Both the position numbers and the translations under genes were made by a program. Positions 1-8,021 of a stretch of 64,000 nt of DNA are shown here, in pieces. The DNA comes from DATKZH01 sp035528065 (lineage in GTDB: Bacteria > Planctomycetota > Planctomycetia > Pirellulales > Thermoguttaceae), in the NCBI GenBank assembly GCA_035528065.1, contig DATKZH010000084.1, positions 10,502 to 74,501 of the forward strand, read 5' to 3'. Under the pieces are notes generated by a model. It was not told the origin of the DNA, did not search any database, and worked only from the letters and a program-made list of their open reading frames with translations. Every line of letters starts with the position of its first letter. Position 1 is the first letter of the stretch.

Positions 1-2623
1 GGTCGCTTGAGGGCGTGACGGAGATTTCGTCGATCCAGACCGTGCCGGGACATTTCCGCAGCTCGAGGGACAATTGGATGCTCCGCAGGGATCGCTCGGG
101 CGTGATGAGGATCTCTTTCTCGCGCCAGTCGTACGTGCCCGGGTCGACGTCGTACGCGGTCCTCTTTCGCTCGGTGAACCGGGTTCTCATGTTGACGTGG
201 CAGAGCACGGCGCGGACCGAGAGCCCGCCCTGGTCGCTCGGCTCGACGCCGTCGCACTTCAGCCGCAGCCGGAGCTTCAAGGGCTCGGGCTCGTCCTGGT
301 AGAGCATCACCCATTGCGTCGCTCCCTTGACCTGGCTCGGCGACTCGTTGGCGAGCTTGAGGCACGAGCGGGTGTCGACATCGGCACGTTCGTAGGCGTC
401 GTTGCCGACGGCCGGCCAATGGACCAGCGACTCGGGGCGGTCGCGGTCGATCTCGCGCATCTGTCGCCGCAGGGCGAGGTTTTCGAGGATCTCTTGGGCA
501 TGACTCTTGGCCAGTTTCTCCTTCGAGGCGACGTGCAGCACGGCCAGTGACTCGGGCCCGACGTGCAACGGGACCTGCCATCGATCGCCCTCCACACGCG
601 ACTCGGCCAGCCACCGCAGCGCCACCTCGTCGACGACCACAGGCTCGTTCGGCACGGCGGCGGCCGGGATCGAGATCACGGTATCCACGGCCTCGGGCCG
701 GTCGTTGAGCACGGTGAAGAAGACCTCGCCCTGCTCCGGCGTTCCGAACCGCTCCAGGGCGAGGCTCGGGTCACCGCTTCGGGCGAGCGTCAAGGGCTCC
801 CATCCGGCCCGGGCGATCTGCTGACACAGGGCCTGGTACTTGCGATGGTTGGGGCGGTCCCGTTCGTACCACTCGGCGTGGTCCCAATAGCGCGAGCCCG
901 GGCCGAGGCCGCTGGGGGGCCAGTCGAAGAAGCCGGGGAAGACGCCGTACGCCACGCACCGCTTTATGAACAGGGCGAAGTCGTCCTCGGTCAGTTCGCT
1001 GAAGTTCCCCTTCAGAAGCGTCACGAACGGCTTCTGCCGGCAGATGCTCCGCACGTAGTTGAAGCTCGACCGGTCGATCCTGAGGCCGGTCTCCGCGCCC
1101 ATCACGTCGAGATACGGAGCCGTGTAGAAGCTGCTCCCCATCGCCCCGTTCATCATCGTGATCTTTCCCTCCGCGTGGAGGCGCTCGGCCGTCTCCCGGG
1201 CGAACTCGACCGACGAGAAGTAGTTGTAGAGGAACGGCTTTTTCGCCACCGGGTCCCAGATCGGCGGGTAGCCGGCGTGGGGGAAATGCTCGCGGCGGTA
1301 GTTGATGCCCGTGGTGATGCCGTCGTAGTAGAACCCGTCCAGCTCGCCGCCGCGGCGCTCGCGGTAGCTCTGGAACACGCCCGGGATGCGCCCGAGCATG
1401 TGCTTGCCGTAGGGCAGCTCGGGGTCGAGGTTGTACTGGGCGATGATGTGGCCGTAGACGGCCGTCCGCTTGATCGAGAGCTTGCCGTCGGCGTCGTGGA
1501 GCCCGGAGGCGTCGAAGATCTCGGCGCTCCCGGTCTGGCGTCGGAAGTGCTCCCGCATCGCGGCAAGCTGCCGCTCGTACGACGGCTCCGGGTCGGTCTC
1601 CGGACTGTAGTCGGGGATGTTGGCGAACATGCCGGCATGGGTGAAATAGGTGAGGCTGTCGACGCCCAGCCGGTCGTCGTACCCCGGCTCCGGCGCGCCC
1701 TCCTGAAAGGCGAAGCGGAGCTCGTTGGCGTGATCGACTCCCGAGAGCCCGGAGAACGCCATCCACATGCCTTCCTTGCGCACGTGCTTTGCGAAGAAGT
1801 GGGGGAAGAGACGGTAGTAGCGGTCCAGCGCGCTTCGCATGCCCCAGTCGGGGTCGCAACGGTAGAGATAGAACGTCAGTTCCGCCGTGCTCGACGGCGC
1901 GGTCTCCCGGGCGAGCGCCACGTCGTACACGATGTAGAACAACCGCTTGTCGGCATCGTAGCCGGTGCGGAAGATGCGGGGCTGGTCGAGCGGAACCGCG
2001 TAACAAAGGCCGACCGGGCCGGTGATCACACTACAGAAGTTGACCGAATGCGACCCCATGTTGAGCGCCGGCTTGTCGCGCCATTCGGGCAACGCCGCGA
2101 ACTCGCGCATCCCCTGCGACCGCTCGTACGTTCCGCTCGTGCCGATCTGGCGCACGGTCTCCATGTCGTCCCACCACTGCCAGCGGTCGGCGTGGATCGG
2201 CAGGGCAAACCGGACCAACAGCCCCCGGTCCCCGCCCGAGGTGTCGCCCACGGTGAGCTTCACCCGGATCAGCTCGCCGGTCGACTCGTATCGGGCCGCC
2301 AGGCGGAGCGACAAGGCGTCCAAAGCCGCCTCCCGGACGACGGTCTTCCCGCCGTCGCCGGCGCCCGCCTTCGCCTCGACCGGCACGAACTGGGGGCCGC
2401 GGGTCACGTCGCAGACGCTCACCGGATGAAACTCGGCAAGGTCGTCCGGCAGGAGTCGCTCGCCGCCGACCGAAAGGCCCGTCAAGGCCCCGGTCTCGGA
2501 GATGCTGATCGAAAGCTGGTCGCCCGTGGTCGCCGTGGTCTCTGCGGAGAGCGCGTTTGCCGCGCCGGCCGCCAGGAGGAGCAGAAAGAAACGAACGCTT
2601 GCGCGCCGGTGCATCAGTGCCAT
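1..2623 (-). CDS. Secreted glycoside-hydrolase-like protein, C-terminus cut off by window edge
   Basis: The minus strand reads without a stop from an ATG at 2623 to the window start (874 codons visible). The start is preceded by GGAGG seven bases upstream. The N-terminus is a signal peptide: two Arg, then a Leu/Ala-rich core ending near ALSAE, so the product is exported. The middle part resembles a TIM-barrel hydrolase, with segments such as GFYYDGITTGINYRREHF and a later FPGFFDWPPSGLGPGSRYW, rich in Trp, Tyr and acidic residues. The visible C-terminal part looks like a beta-sandwich. I cannot place it in a numbered GH family; an alpha-galactosidase-like fold is a guess. It lies downstream of the BlaI/BlaR pair on the same strand but is separated by 405 bases and a palindromic repeat, so it is probably transcribed on its own. 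Confidence 0.72.
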   Translation of the reverse strand, partial: MALMHRRASVRFFLLLLAAGAANALSAETTATTGDQLSISISETGALTGLSVGGERLLPDDLAEFHPVSVCDVTRGPQFVPVEAKAGAGDGGKTVVREAALDALSLRLAARYESTGELIRVKLTVGDTSGGDRGLLVRFALPIHADRWQWWDDMETVRQIGTSGTYERSQGMREFAALPEWRDKPALNMGSHSVNFCSVITGPVGLCYAVPLDQPRIFRTGYDADKRLFYIVYDVALARETAPSSTAELTFYLYRCDPDWGMRSALDRYYRLFPHFFAKHVRKEGMWMAFSGLSGVDHANELRFAFQEGAPEPGYDDRLGVDSLTYFTHAGMFANIPDYSPETDPEPSYERQLAAMREHFRRQTGSAEIFDASGLHDADGKLSIKRTAVYGHIIAQYNLDPELPYGKHMLGRIPGVFQSYRERRGGELDGFYYDGITTGINYRREHFPHAGYPPIWDPVAKKPFLYNYFSSVEFARETAERLHAEGKITMMNGAMGSSFYTAPYLDVMGAETGLRIDRSSFNYVRSICRQKPFVTLLKGNFSELTEDDFALFIKRCVAYGVFPGFFDWPPSGLGPGSRYWDHAEWYERDRPNHRKYQALCQQIARAGWEPLTLARSGDPSLALERFGTPEQGEVFFTVLNDRPEAVDTVISIPAAAVPNEPVVVDEVALRWLAESRVEGDRWQVPLHVGPESLAVLHVASKEKLAKSHAQEILENLALRRQMREIDRDRPESLVHWPAVGNDAYERADVDTRSCLKLANESPSQVKGATQWVMLYQDEPEPLKLRLRLKCDGVEPSDQGGLSVRAVLCHVNMRTRFTERKRTAYDVDPGTYDWREKEILITPERSLRSIQLSLELRKCPGTVWIDEISVTPSSD

Positions 2624-2839
2624 CACTCAGCCTCCGAATGGGACATCGACCGCCAACCTACGAGTGGCACGGGCATCTTGCCATCGGAGCACGTCCTTGC
2701 CGCGTCCGCCCTTCTCGAAACGTCCGTTCCCGTGCCTGCCATTGCCCATCATCGTGGCGGGCGGTGGAGCGGTTGTCAACGAAGGCGTTGCTTCGAGAAG
2801 ACTCCGCAGTTCCAAGTCTGCAGTACACGAAGCCGGGGC

Positions 2840-2908
2840 GGCTGGGGTCGAGCGCAGCGAGCCCCCGGAAACCGGGCACCTGGGGGCTCACTTCGTTCGA
2901 CCCCAGCC
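2840..2908. repeat. Palindromic repeat, ERSEPP family, copy A
   Basis: A 69-base imperfect palindrome whose arms begin GGCTGGGGTCGA and end TCGACCCCAGCC, with an inner GC-rich stem (AGCCCCC / GGGGGCT). A near-identical copy in the opposite orientation lies at 20509-20578. The rest of the 2624-3028 spacer holds only a partial match near 2665 to the GTGGCACGGGCATCTTGCC repeat seen at 23841 and the presumed promoter of the upstream gene. Confidence 0.85.
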
Positions 2909-3028
2909 ACCCTTCGCAAGACTCGGGTCTACTGAGACTGCGAGGGGAAAACTCGACACGGAGAGCCTGCGCGAGCCGGGGGGCCTCCCGGCGGCATGAG
3001 CGGCGGTGGGGCACCGAGCAGACCACTG

Positions 3029-6000
3029 CTACCGCGGGCCGATCCGCTCTTCTTCCTCCTGGATCACGATCCGCGGAGTGAGGAGCACGAGCGTCCTTCC
3101 GGTCGGTGCCGTGGCTTGATCCGCCGCCTGCAACGACTCGGTCACGTCGACCAGCAGCGTCCGGCCATCGCGCACGACGACGGCCGCGCCATCGAAAGAA
3201 CCGTTTTGGGCAACACGCGCCGCCTCAAGGAAAGGGCCGTTGATGCGAATGCTGCGGTGATCCTCGGAGATCACGCATTGCACCGTCAGGTTGCTCAGGC
3301 TCTGCGCCGCCCCGCCGGCTTCCGGCGCCAGGTCGACCACGGCCAACTGCCCGTTGTACAGCTTGGCGATCGGCAGCCGCCGGATGCTGGCGCCCTCCAA
3401 CGCCCTTGCGACGGCTCGAAGCCGGCGGGCGTCTTGGGGTGCCAGGGCCTTGCAGTGGTCGTCGGAGGCGAAGTCGCACCCGTGGCGCTCGAGCACGCCG
3501 TCGCTGGCGCGAACGACTTCCGTCTCCAGGAACAACTGCACGTCCTGCATTCGCCGAAGCTGTTCGAGCAGATCGACGATCTCTTCGTGGACTTCCTGCG
3601 TCTGATTGACCACCAGGCTGAGGTTCGTCTTCAACGGGGCGATCGTGCCTGGCCCGCCGACGACTTCCCACGTATCCGGGGCGACCGTCGTCTCGATCAG
3701 GTCGATGAGCGATTCGTAGTCGGCCTCGGGCGCGTTGGCGCCGGTCACCGGCTCGTTGTAGCTCGCCCCGACCACCACGCCCTCGGGTCCGACTAGAGGA
3801 ACCACCAGGTCGGCGACGTCGTAGACCTTCACACTTTGGGGATACTTCGCGAGCAGATCGTGCACCGAGTGGGCCATCGGGAGCGCCGCCACCGGGAGTT
3901 CGGCCATCGGGAGCGCCGCCACCTGGGGTGGGACTTTCTCGGCCCGGAGCATCACCAACATCGACTGCGGTCGGCCGCGATCGTCCTTCGTCTCCAGCCC
4001 GCCGATCATCAGTGTCTTGCCGAGGGCGATCTCCACGCCGGCGTCCCATTGCGTGGTCTTCACCTCGGGAAGTTGTATCGCTTGCGCCTGTCCCTTCGAG
4101 TTGGTGAAGTCGAAGACCTCCACGCTGAGGATCTTGGAGAGGGTGAGCCCGCAGTCGAGCCGCAGCTCGCGATCATCCTGCAACTGCGGCCGCACGCGGA
4201 CCTGAAGCCCTTCGGTGACCGCGTGAATCCGCGGACGTCCGCATTCCTCGATCCCCACCACAAACGGTCTTTCCGAGAGGTTGGAGATGAATGCCGACTG
4301 GCCGTTGAACACCGTGACCTTCGGGACGGCCAACACGTTGGCCCGGCGGTCGGCCTCCATCCGCTCGAGGATCGACCCGGCCCGCTTTTCGTCGAGGACC
4401 TCGCACATCACCGGCAGGCTTTTCTCGACCACCGTCTTCGCCGAGCCGGGACGCGGCGACGTGTCGTCAGGCAGCCGAGGCGCGGGCGAATCGGCCGAAC
4501 CCGGCGGGGCCGGCAACGTCGACTCCGCCGACTCCTCCGCCGGCATCACCGTCCACTTCGCACCAATCGCCTCGATCGATTTCGGCGAGCCGGTGAAGAT
4601 CCGGGCCTCAATCGTGATGATCTGGTCGAAGCGATGCTCTCGCATCGTCTCCAACGCCGAGGCAATGCGCGCGTGTGCTTCGTCGTCGCCGTGGACCACC
4701 AGCTCGGTGCCGCGGCGCATCATGCGACCCGAAGGCACGCCGCACACTCTACTCACCAGGTCGACCAGCACGTCTCGTGCCTGCTCCTGGTTCAACCCGC
4801 ATTCCGCTCCCAACTTGCCAATGAGTTCGCCCAATTCATAGGGGCGCGTGGTCGAGTCTTCCGCAACGCTCCCGGAGGCATCGACCCACGCGCCGACCTG
4901 GGCACCGGCCGCGGCGCCCAGACGCGCACCAAGCCGGGCCATCCGGGATTCCCCGCTCGCTTCCGGCTCGCTCTCCCCGTTCGGACGCTCGGCATCCCGG
5001 ACGGGCGCCGCCTCGAAGAACTCGGGCTCGGCCTCTTCTTCGCCGGCCGCCACGACGATCGCCGCGCCCGGTAGCGCCGCGGCCGCCGCCGCCAGCATCA
5101 CCGCCCAACACCACCAAGGGCTCCGCTTGTGACCTCCCTGTCCAAGCTTCATGATTCGCTCCAGTCTTCTCGAAGTGACATCGACGGGACGAACGCCGGG
5201 CAACGCCGGCACAGGTTTGAGAGTGCGTTTGCGCTCCAGCACGTCGAGCAGGCTTCGGGCGTAGCTCGCCGGGCTGCAACGGAGCTCGGCCACGACCGCC
5301 TCGTCACAGCATCGCTCGGCCTCGCGCGACACCAGCCGGCTCACCCACCACACCAAGGGATGAAACCACCAGACGGCCTCGGCCAGCACCTGGAGGACGC
5401 CCACCCACAGGTCGCCCCGACGCACGTGCACGAGCTCGTGCGCCAGAAGCGGCTCCAGCTCCTCGGGCCTCTTGTCGCGAACGATGATCTCGGGCAGAAG
5501 CACGGTGGGACGCCACAGCCCGATCACCGCCGGCCCGACCCGGGCGCGCGTGACCACGAGCCGTGCCGGGCGGCGCAGCCCCAGCCGCCGCGAAAGCCGC
5601 GAGAGCCGGGCGACCAGCCGGTGGTTGGTTCCGTCGTCGCAAGAGGCGGATCGACGCATCACGCGCAGGCAACCGGCCCAACGCACACCGGCCAGCCCGA
5701 GCATGACCAGCGTTCCGCTCGCCCAGCCGGCGACCAGAACCAACGGCATCCCGGGCCATCGACTCGCCCGGGGGGCCGCGCCGAGGTCGGACTCGTCGAC
5801 CGCCCGCAGGTTCACGACGACGTCGGGCCCCGTCTCGCCGAACGCTTCCCGCTCGCCGCGTTGCGTTGCGCAAGCCGAGGCGAGCCGCGCAAGGTCGCGC
5901 CGTCGATCGTTGGCCGGCGATGAAGCCTCGCGACCGTCGTGCGCCGACGCGGCGGGCTCGCCCGCCAGCATCCAGCAGAAGACGCCGCTGGGGCTGCTCC

Positions 6001-6172
6001 ACACGGGCGGCGTGATGCACTTGGCCAGGACCACGAGCCAGAGCGCGTGGGCCAGGTGAGGGCGGTTCCGCGCCGCGAGCCGGGCCACCAACGCCACGAC
6101 CGCGATCAGGAGCGTCACTTGCCAGAGCTGCATCCAGGCCGCCTGGGCCCATTCACTACCGGGCGCCGTCAT
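3029..6172 (-). CDS. M56 (BlaR1/MecR1-type) membrane peptidase fused to secretin-like domains
   Basis: The 1047-residue product starts with hydrophobic segments near residues 14-35 and 140-162. A gluzincin site H-E-L-V-H follows at 245-249, with a downstream Glu-rich REAERCCDE near 283-291 as likely third zinc ligand, and a further membrane segment near 353-375. In the M56 family such proteins sense an envelope signal and cleave the partner BlaI repressor. BlaR1 would end with a penicillin-binding sensor. Here residues about 585-745 and 820-1040 instead resemble secretin-type beta domains, with a repeated amphipathic unit (TWEVVGGPGTIAPLKTNL). The start at 6172 lies inside the end of blaI (17-base overlap), so the two are translationally coupled. 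A short tandem duplication at about 3885-3933 encodes VAALPMAELPVAALPMA. Sensor ligand unknown. Confidence 0.85.
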   Translation of the reverse strand: MTAPGSEWAQAAWMQLWQVTLLIAVVALVARLAARNRPHLAHALWLVVLAKCITPPVWSSPSGVFCWMLAGEPAASAHDGREASSPANDRRRDLARLASACATQRGEREAFGETGPDVVVNLRAVDESDLGAAPRASRWPGMPLVLVAGWASGTLVMLGLAGVRWAGCLRVMRRSASCDDGTNHRLVARLSRLSRRLGLRRPARLVVTRARVGPAVIGLWRPTVLLPEIIVRDKRPEELEPLLAHELVHVRRGDLWVGVLQVLAEAVWWFHPLVWWVSRLVSREAERCCDEAVVAELRCSPASYARSLLDVLERKRTLKPVPALPGVRPVDVTSRRLERIMKLGQGGHKRSPWWCWAVMLAAAAAALPGAAIVVAAGEEEAEPEFFEAAPVRDAERPNGESEPEASGESRMARLGARLGAAAGAQVGAWVDASGSVAEDSTTRPYELGELIGKLGAECGLNQEQARDVLVDLVSRVCGVPSGRMMRRGTELVVHGDDEAHARIASALETMREHRFDQIITIEARIFTGSPKSIEAIGAKWTVMPAEESAESTLPAPPGSADSPAPRLPDDTSPRPGSAKTVVEKSLPVMCEVLDEKRAGSILERMEADRRANVLAVPKVTVFNGQSAFISNLSERPFVVGIEECGRPRIHAVTEGLQVRVRPQLQDDRELRLDCGLTLSKILSVEVFDFTNSKGQAQAIQLPEVKTTQWDAGVEIALGKTLMIGGLETKDDRGRPQSMLVMLRAEKVPPQVAALPMAELPVAALPMAHSVHDLLAKYPQSVKVYDVADLVVPLVGPEGVVVGASYNEPVTGANAPEADYESLIDLIETTVAPDTWEVVGGPGTIAPLKTNLSLVVNQTQEVHEEIVDLLEQLRRMQDVQLFLETEVVRASDGVLERHGCDFASDDHCKALAPQDARRLRAVARALEGASIRRLPIAKLYNGQLAVVDLAPEAGGAAQSLSNLTVQCVISEDHRSIRINGPFLEAARVAQNGSFDGAAVVVRDGRTLLVDVTESLQAADQATAPTGRTLVLLTPRIVIQEEEERIGPR

Positions 6173-6551
6173 CGCTCTCCTCCTCGAGCCGATCGAGCAA
6201 CTGGCGGAGCTGGGCGAGATCCGGCCCGCTGATGCCGCGGTCTTCGATCAGGTGGCGCACGAGCGGGAGCGTCTCGCCGCCGAACAGCCGCTCCACGAGG
6301 TCGTCGACCGTCTCCCGGATCACGGTGGCCGGCTGGACCGTGGGGACGTACACCCTGGTCCTTCCCGCGAGCCGCGATCGGGCGTAGCCCTTCCGCTCCA
6401 GCCGCCGCAAGTACGTCTGCACGGTGGTGAAGTCGACCATCCGCTCGGCGGGAAACGCCTCGTGCACCTGGCGCACGGTCGCCTCGCCAAGCTGCCAGAG
6501 CCGCCGGGCGACTTCCATTTCCCCCTTCGAGAGTGCCGGCCGCTCAGCCAT
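6156..6551 (-). CDS. blaI: BlaI/MecI-type transcriptional repressor
   Basis: The 131-residue product has the BlaI winged-helix pattern: LSKGEMEVARRLWQLGEATV, then a recognition region around DFTTVQTYLRRLERKGY, then an acidic C-terminal dimerisation part. I start it at the ATG 6551 (MAERP). A longer in-frame extension to 6650 would run through the promoter and operator and is rejected. An AAGGA element lies about eleven bases upstream. The gene overlaps the M56 peptidase, its presumed inactivating protease. Proteins of this family bind short palindromes as dimers and are released on cleavage; the palindromes in the promoter region suggest autoregulation. The regulon is not evident, as no beta-lactamase is nearby. 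Confidence 0.93.
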   Translation of the reverse strand: MAERPALSKGEMEVARRLWQLGEATVRQVHEAFPAERMVDFTTVQTYLRRLERKGYARSRLAGRTRVYVPTVQPATVIRETVDDLVERLFGGETLPLVRHLIEDRGISGPDLAQLRQLLDRLEEESDDGAR

Positions 6552-6577
6552 CGGGTGGGATTTCCTTCTTAAGGACA

Positions 6578-6620
6578 AATGTACGTGCGCAGATTGTACG
6601 TACATTCGTACTTGAGTCAA
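6578..6620 (-). promoter_or_regulatory. blaI promoter with overlapping operators
   Basis: Read on the minus strand, TTGACT (6620-6615) and TACAAT (6598-6593) are spaced by 16 bases, a good sigma-70 promoter. A perfect 10-base palindrome TGTACGTACA (6595-6604) overlaps the -10 and spacer. A second related half-site AATGTACGT lies at 6578-6586. BlaI-family operators are TACA/TGTA dyads, so a repressor bound here would block RNA polymerase. Confidence 0.75.
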
Positions 6621-6828
6621 GCCCGATCTGGCGCCGTTCGCAAGGTCCATCGCGGTTCGGAAACGCCGACAGCGAGAGGCCCGCAGAGGCCCGATTCATC
6701 GGGGCCCGTCGACAGAATTCGACCCGTGCTCGGCTTCCGGGGCCGGATGAAGGCGGTCACCACGAACCGAAGCATACCCCGCATGCCGCACGCTTGAGAT
6801 ACGCTGATGCATCACCCATGCACTATGA

Positions 6829-7731
6829 CTATAGCGGCGCGGCCCCGGACGGCCGGGAGGGGTCGCCGGGGACCGAGTCTTCCGCCTCTGGCACCGAGTC
6901 GGGCCCGGGCTGTCGGTCGCGGCGGGCCAGCGACGCCAGTCGCTCGGCGGTCGGCTGGTCGACGGCGATGCGGCGGATGGCGGTGGCCCGGCCCGTTTCC
7001 GGGTCGACGTCGACGATACTGCCGTGGAGACGCACGTCGTCCTTGGCCACTTCGAAGTGGGTGGGGCGGAAGGTTCGGGTGGTTTCTAGGACGCGATCGA
7101 CGCGGCGGCCGAGGATGCTGTCGTGCGGGCCGGCCATGCCCACGTCGCACTGGAAGGCGGTGCCGCCGGGCAGCAGTTGCTCGTCGGCCGTGGGCACGTG
7201 GGTATGCGTGCCCAGCACGGCCGAGACGCGCCCGTCCAGATGGCGACCCATGAGCTGCTCGTCGCTGGTCGCCTCGGCGTGGAAGTCGAGGAGGATGCAC
7301 TTCACCTCGGAGGGGATCTGGGCCAGCACCCGATCCGCCGCCCGAAAGGGGCAATCGACCGGCTGCATGAACACGCGGCCGAGGAGGTTGAACACGGCCA
7401 CTTGGACGTGATCCTCGGTGGAGAGCACGGTGAACCGGCGTCCGGGGGCTTCGTCGGGATAGTTGGCCGGGCGGACGATCCGCGGCTCGGTCTGGAGCAC
7501 GGAGTAGATTTCGCGGCGGCGGTAGACGTGGTCGCCCATGGTGATGCAATCGACGCCGCCGGCGATCAGTTCGTGGTAGATAGCCGGGGTGAGCCCCGAA
7601 CCACCCGCCACGTTCTCCGCGTTGGCGACCACGAAATCGAGCGATTGCTCGATTTTGAGGCCGGGCACTGCCTTGAGGACGATCTGCCGCCCCGGTTTCC
7701 CGACGATGTCTCCGATCAGTAGTAGTCGCAC
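6829..7731 (-). CDS. ymdB: YmdB-type metallophosphoesterase (TIGR00282 family)
   Basis: The 300-residue product begins MRLLLIGDIVGKPGR (GTG start at 7731) and carries the calcineurin-like metal ligands of the family: GDIVG, NAENVAGG, MGDHVYRR, DFHAEATSD and GTHTHVPTADEQ. Family members are cytoplasmic 2',3'-cyclic nucleotide phosphodiesterases. It lies just downstream of RNase Y on the same strand, a neighbourhood conserved in many bacteria and consistent with a role in RNA turnover signalling. The last 30 or so residues are a low-complexity Pro/Ser/Asp tail not typical of the family. The Shine-Dalgarno sequence is weak. In the canonical MGDHxW pattern the aromatic residue is Tyr here. Confidence 0.94.
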   Translation of the reverse strand: MRLLLIGDIVGKPGRQIVLKAVPGLKIEQSLDFVVANAENVAGGSGLTPAIYHELIAGGVDCITMGDHVYRRREIYSVLQTEPRIVRPANYPDEAPGRRFTVLSTEDHVQVAVFNLLGRVFMQPVDCPFRAADRVLAQIPSEVKCILLDFHAEATSDEQLMGRHLDGRVSAVLGTHTHVPTADEQLLPGGTAFQCDVGMAGPHDSILGRRVDRVLETTRTFRPTHFEVAKDDVRLHGSIVDVDPETGRATAIRRIAVDQPTAERLASLARRDRQPGPDSVPEAEDSVPGDPSRPSGAAPL

Positions 7732-7795
7732 AAGCGGAGTCTTTCTAATAGGGGGTGAGGGGGGAACCGTGACGGGATGACGGGGTGACGGGGTG

Positions 7796-7819
7796 AAGAC
7801 GGTGACCTTGATTTCGCCG
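7796..7819. repeat. 24-base direct repeat of the rny 3' coding end (copy at 8056-8079)
   Basis: Bases 7796-7819 repeat exactly bases 8056-8079, which lie inside the rny coding end (G-E-I-K-V-T-V). The copies are 260 bases apart. Between them lie GTCACCCC-type short repeats in inverted orientation (about 7780-7797 against 7991-8008) and a perfect hairpin at 7831-7851. Confidence 0.8.
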
Positions 7820-7830
7820 CGGTCTCATCG

Positions 7831-7851
7831 TTCCGACGCTTCGCGTCGGAA
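7831..7851. repeat. Perfect hairpin in rny-ymdB spacer
   Basis: Stem TTCCGACGC pairs with GCGTCGGAA around a three-base loop. Similar arms recur just downstream (GACGCTTTGCGTC, GACGCGAAGCGTC, and a GCGCTCCCGCGCGAAGCGTGGGAACG remnant). This looks like a cluster of the same short palindrome type as the hairpins at 57280-57359. It could act as a transcript end or a processing site between rny and ymdB. Confidence 0.7.
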
Positions 7852-8021
7852 CGCACTGCACGGACGCTTTGCGTCCTGATCAGCGACGCGAAGCGTCGCG
7901 GCAATCGCGCTCCCGCGCGAAGCGTGGGAACGATACGACCCTTTTACGCTTTCATCATTTCACCCCTTAACCACTTTACCCCTTCGCCTTGTCACCCCGT
8001 CACCCCGTCACGTCGCCCCCT

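Noticed and set aside
563..2935. 790-codon open frame on the plus strand
   Set aside because: Antisense shadow of the secreted hydrolase-like gene on the minus strand, which has a signal peptide and ribosome binding site. The plus frame has Arg/Val/Asp-biased composition with no family likeness.
6552..6650. N-terminal extension of BlaI
   Set aside because: It would translate the promoter and operator; the ATG at 6551 begins the conserved winged-helix domain.
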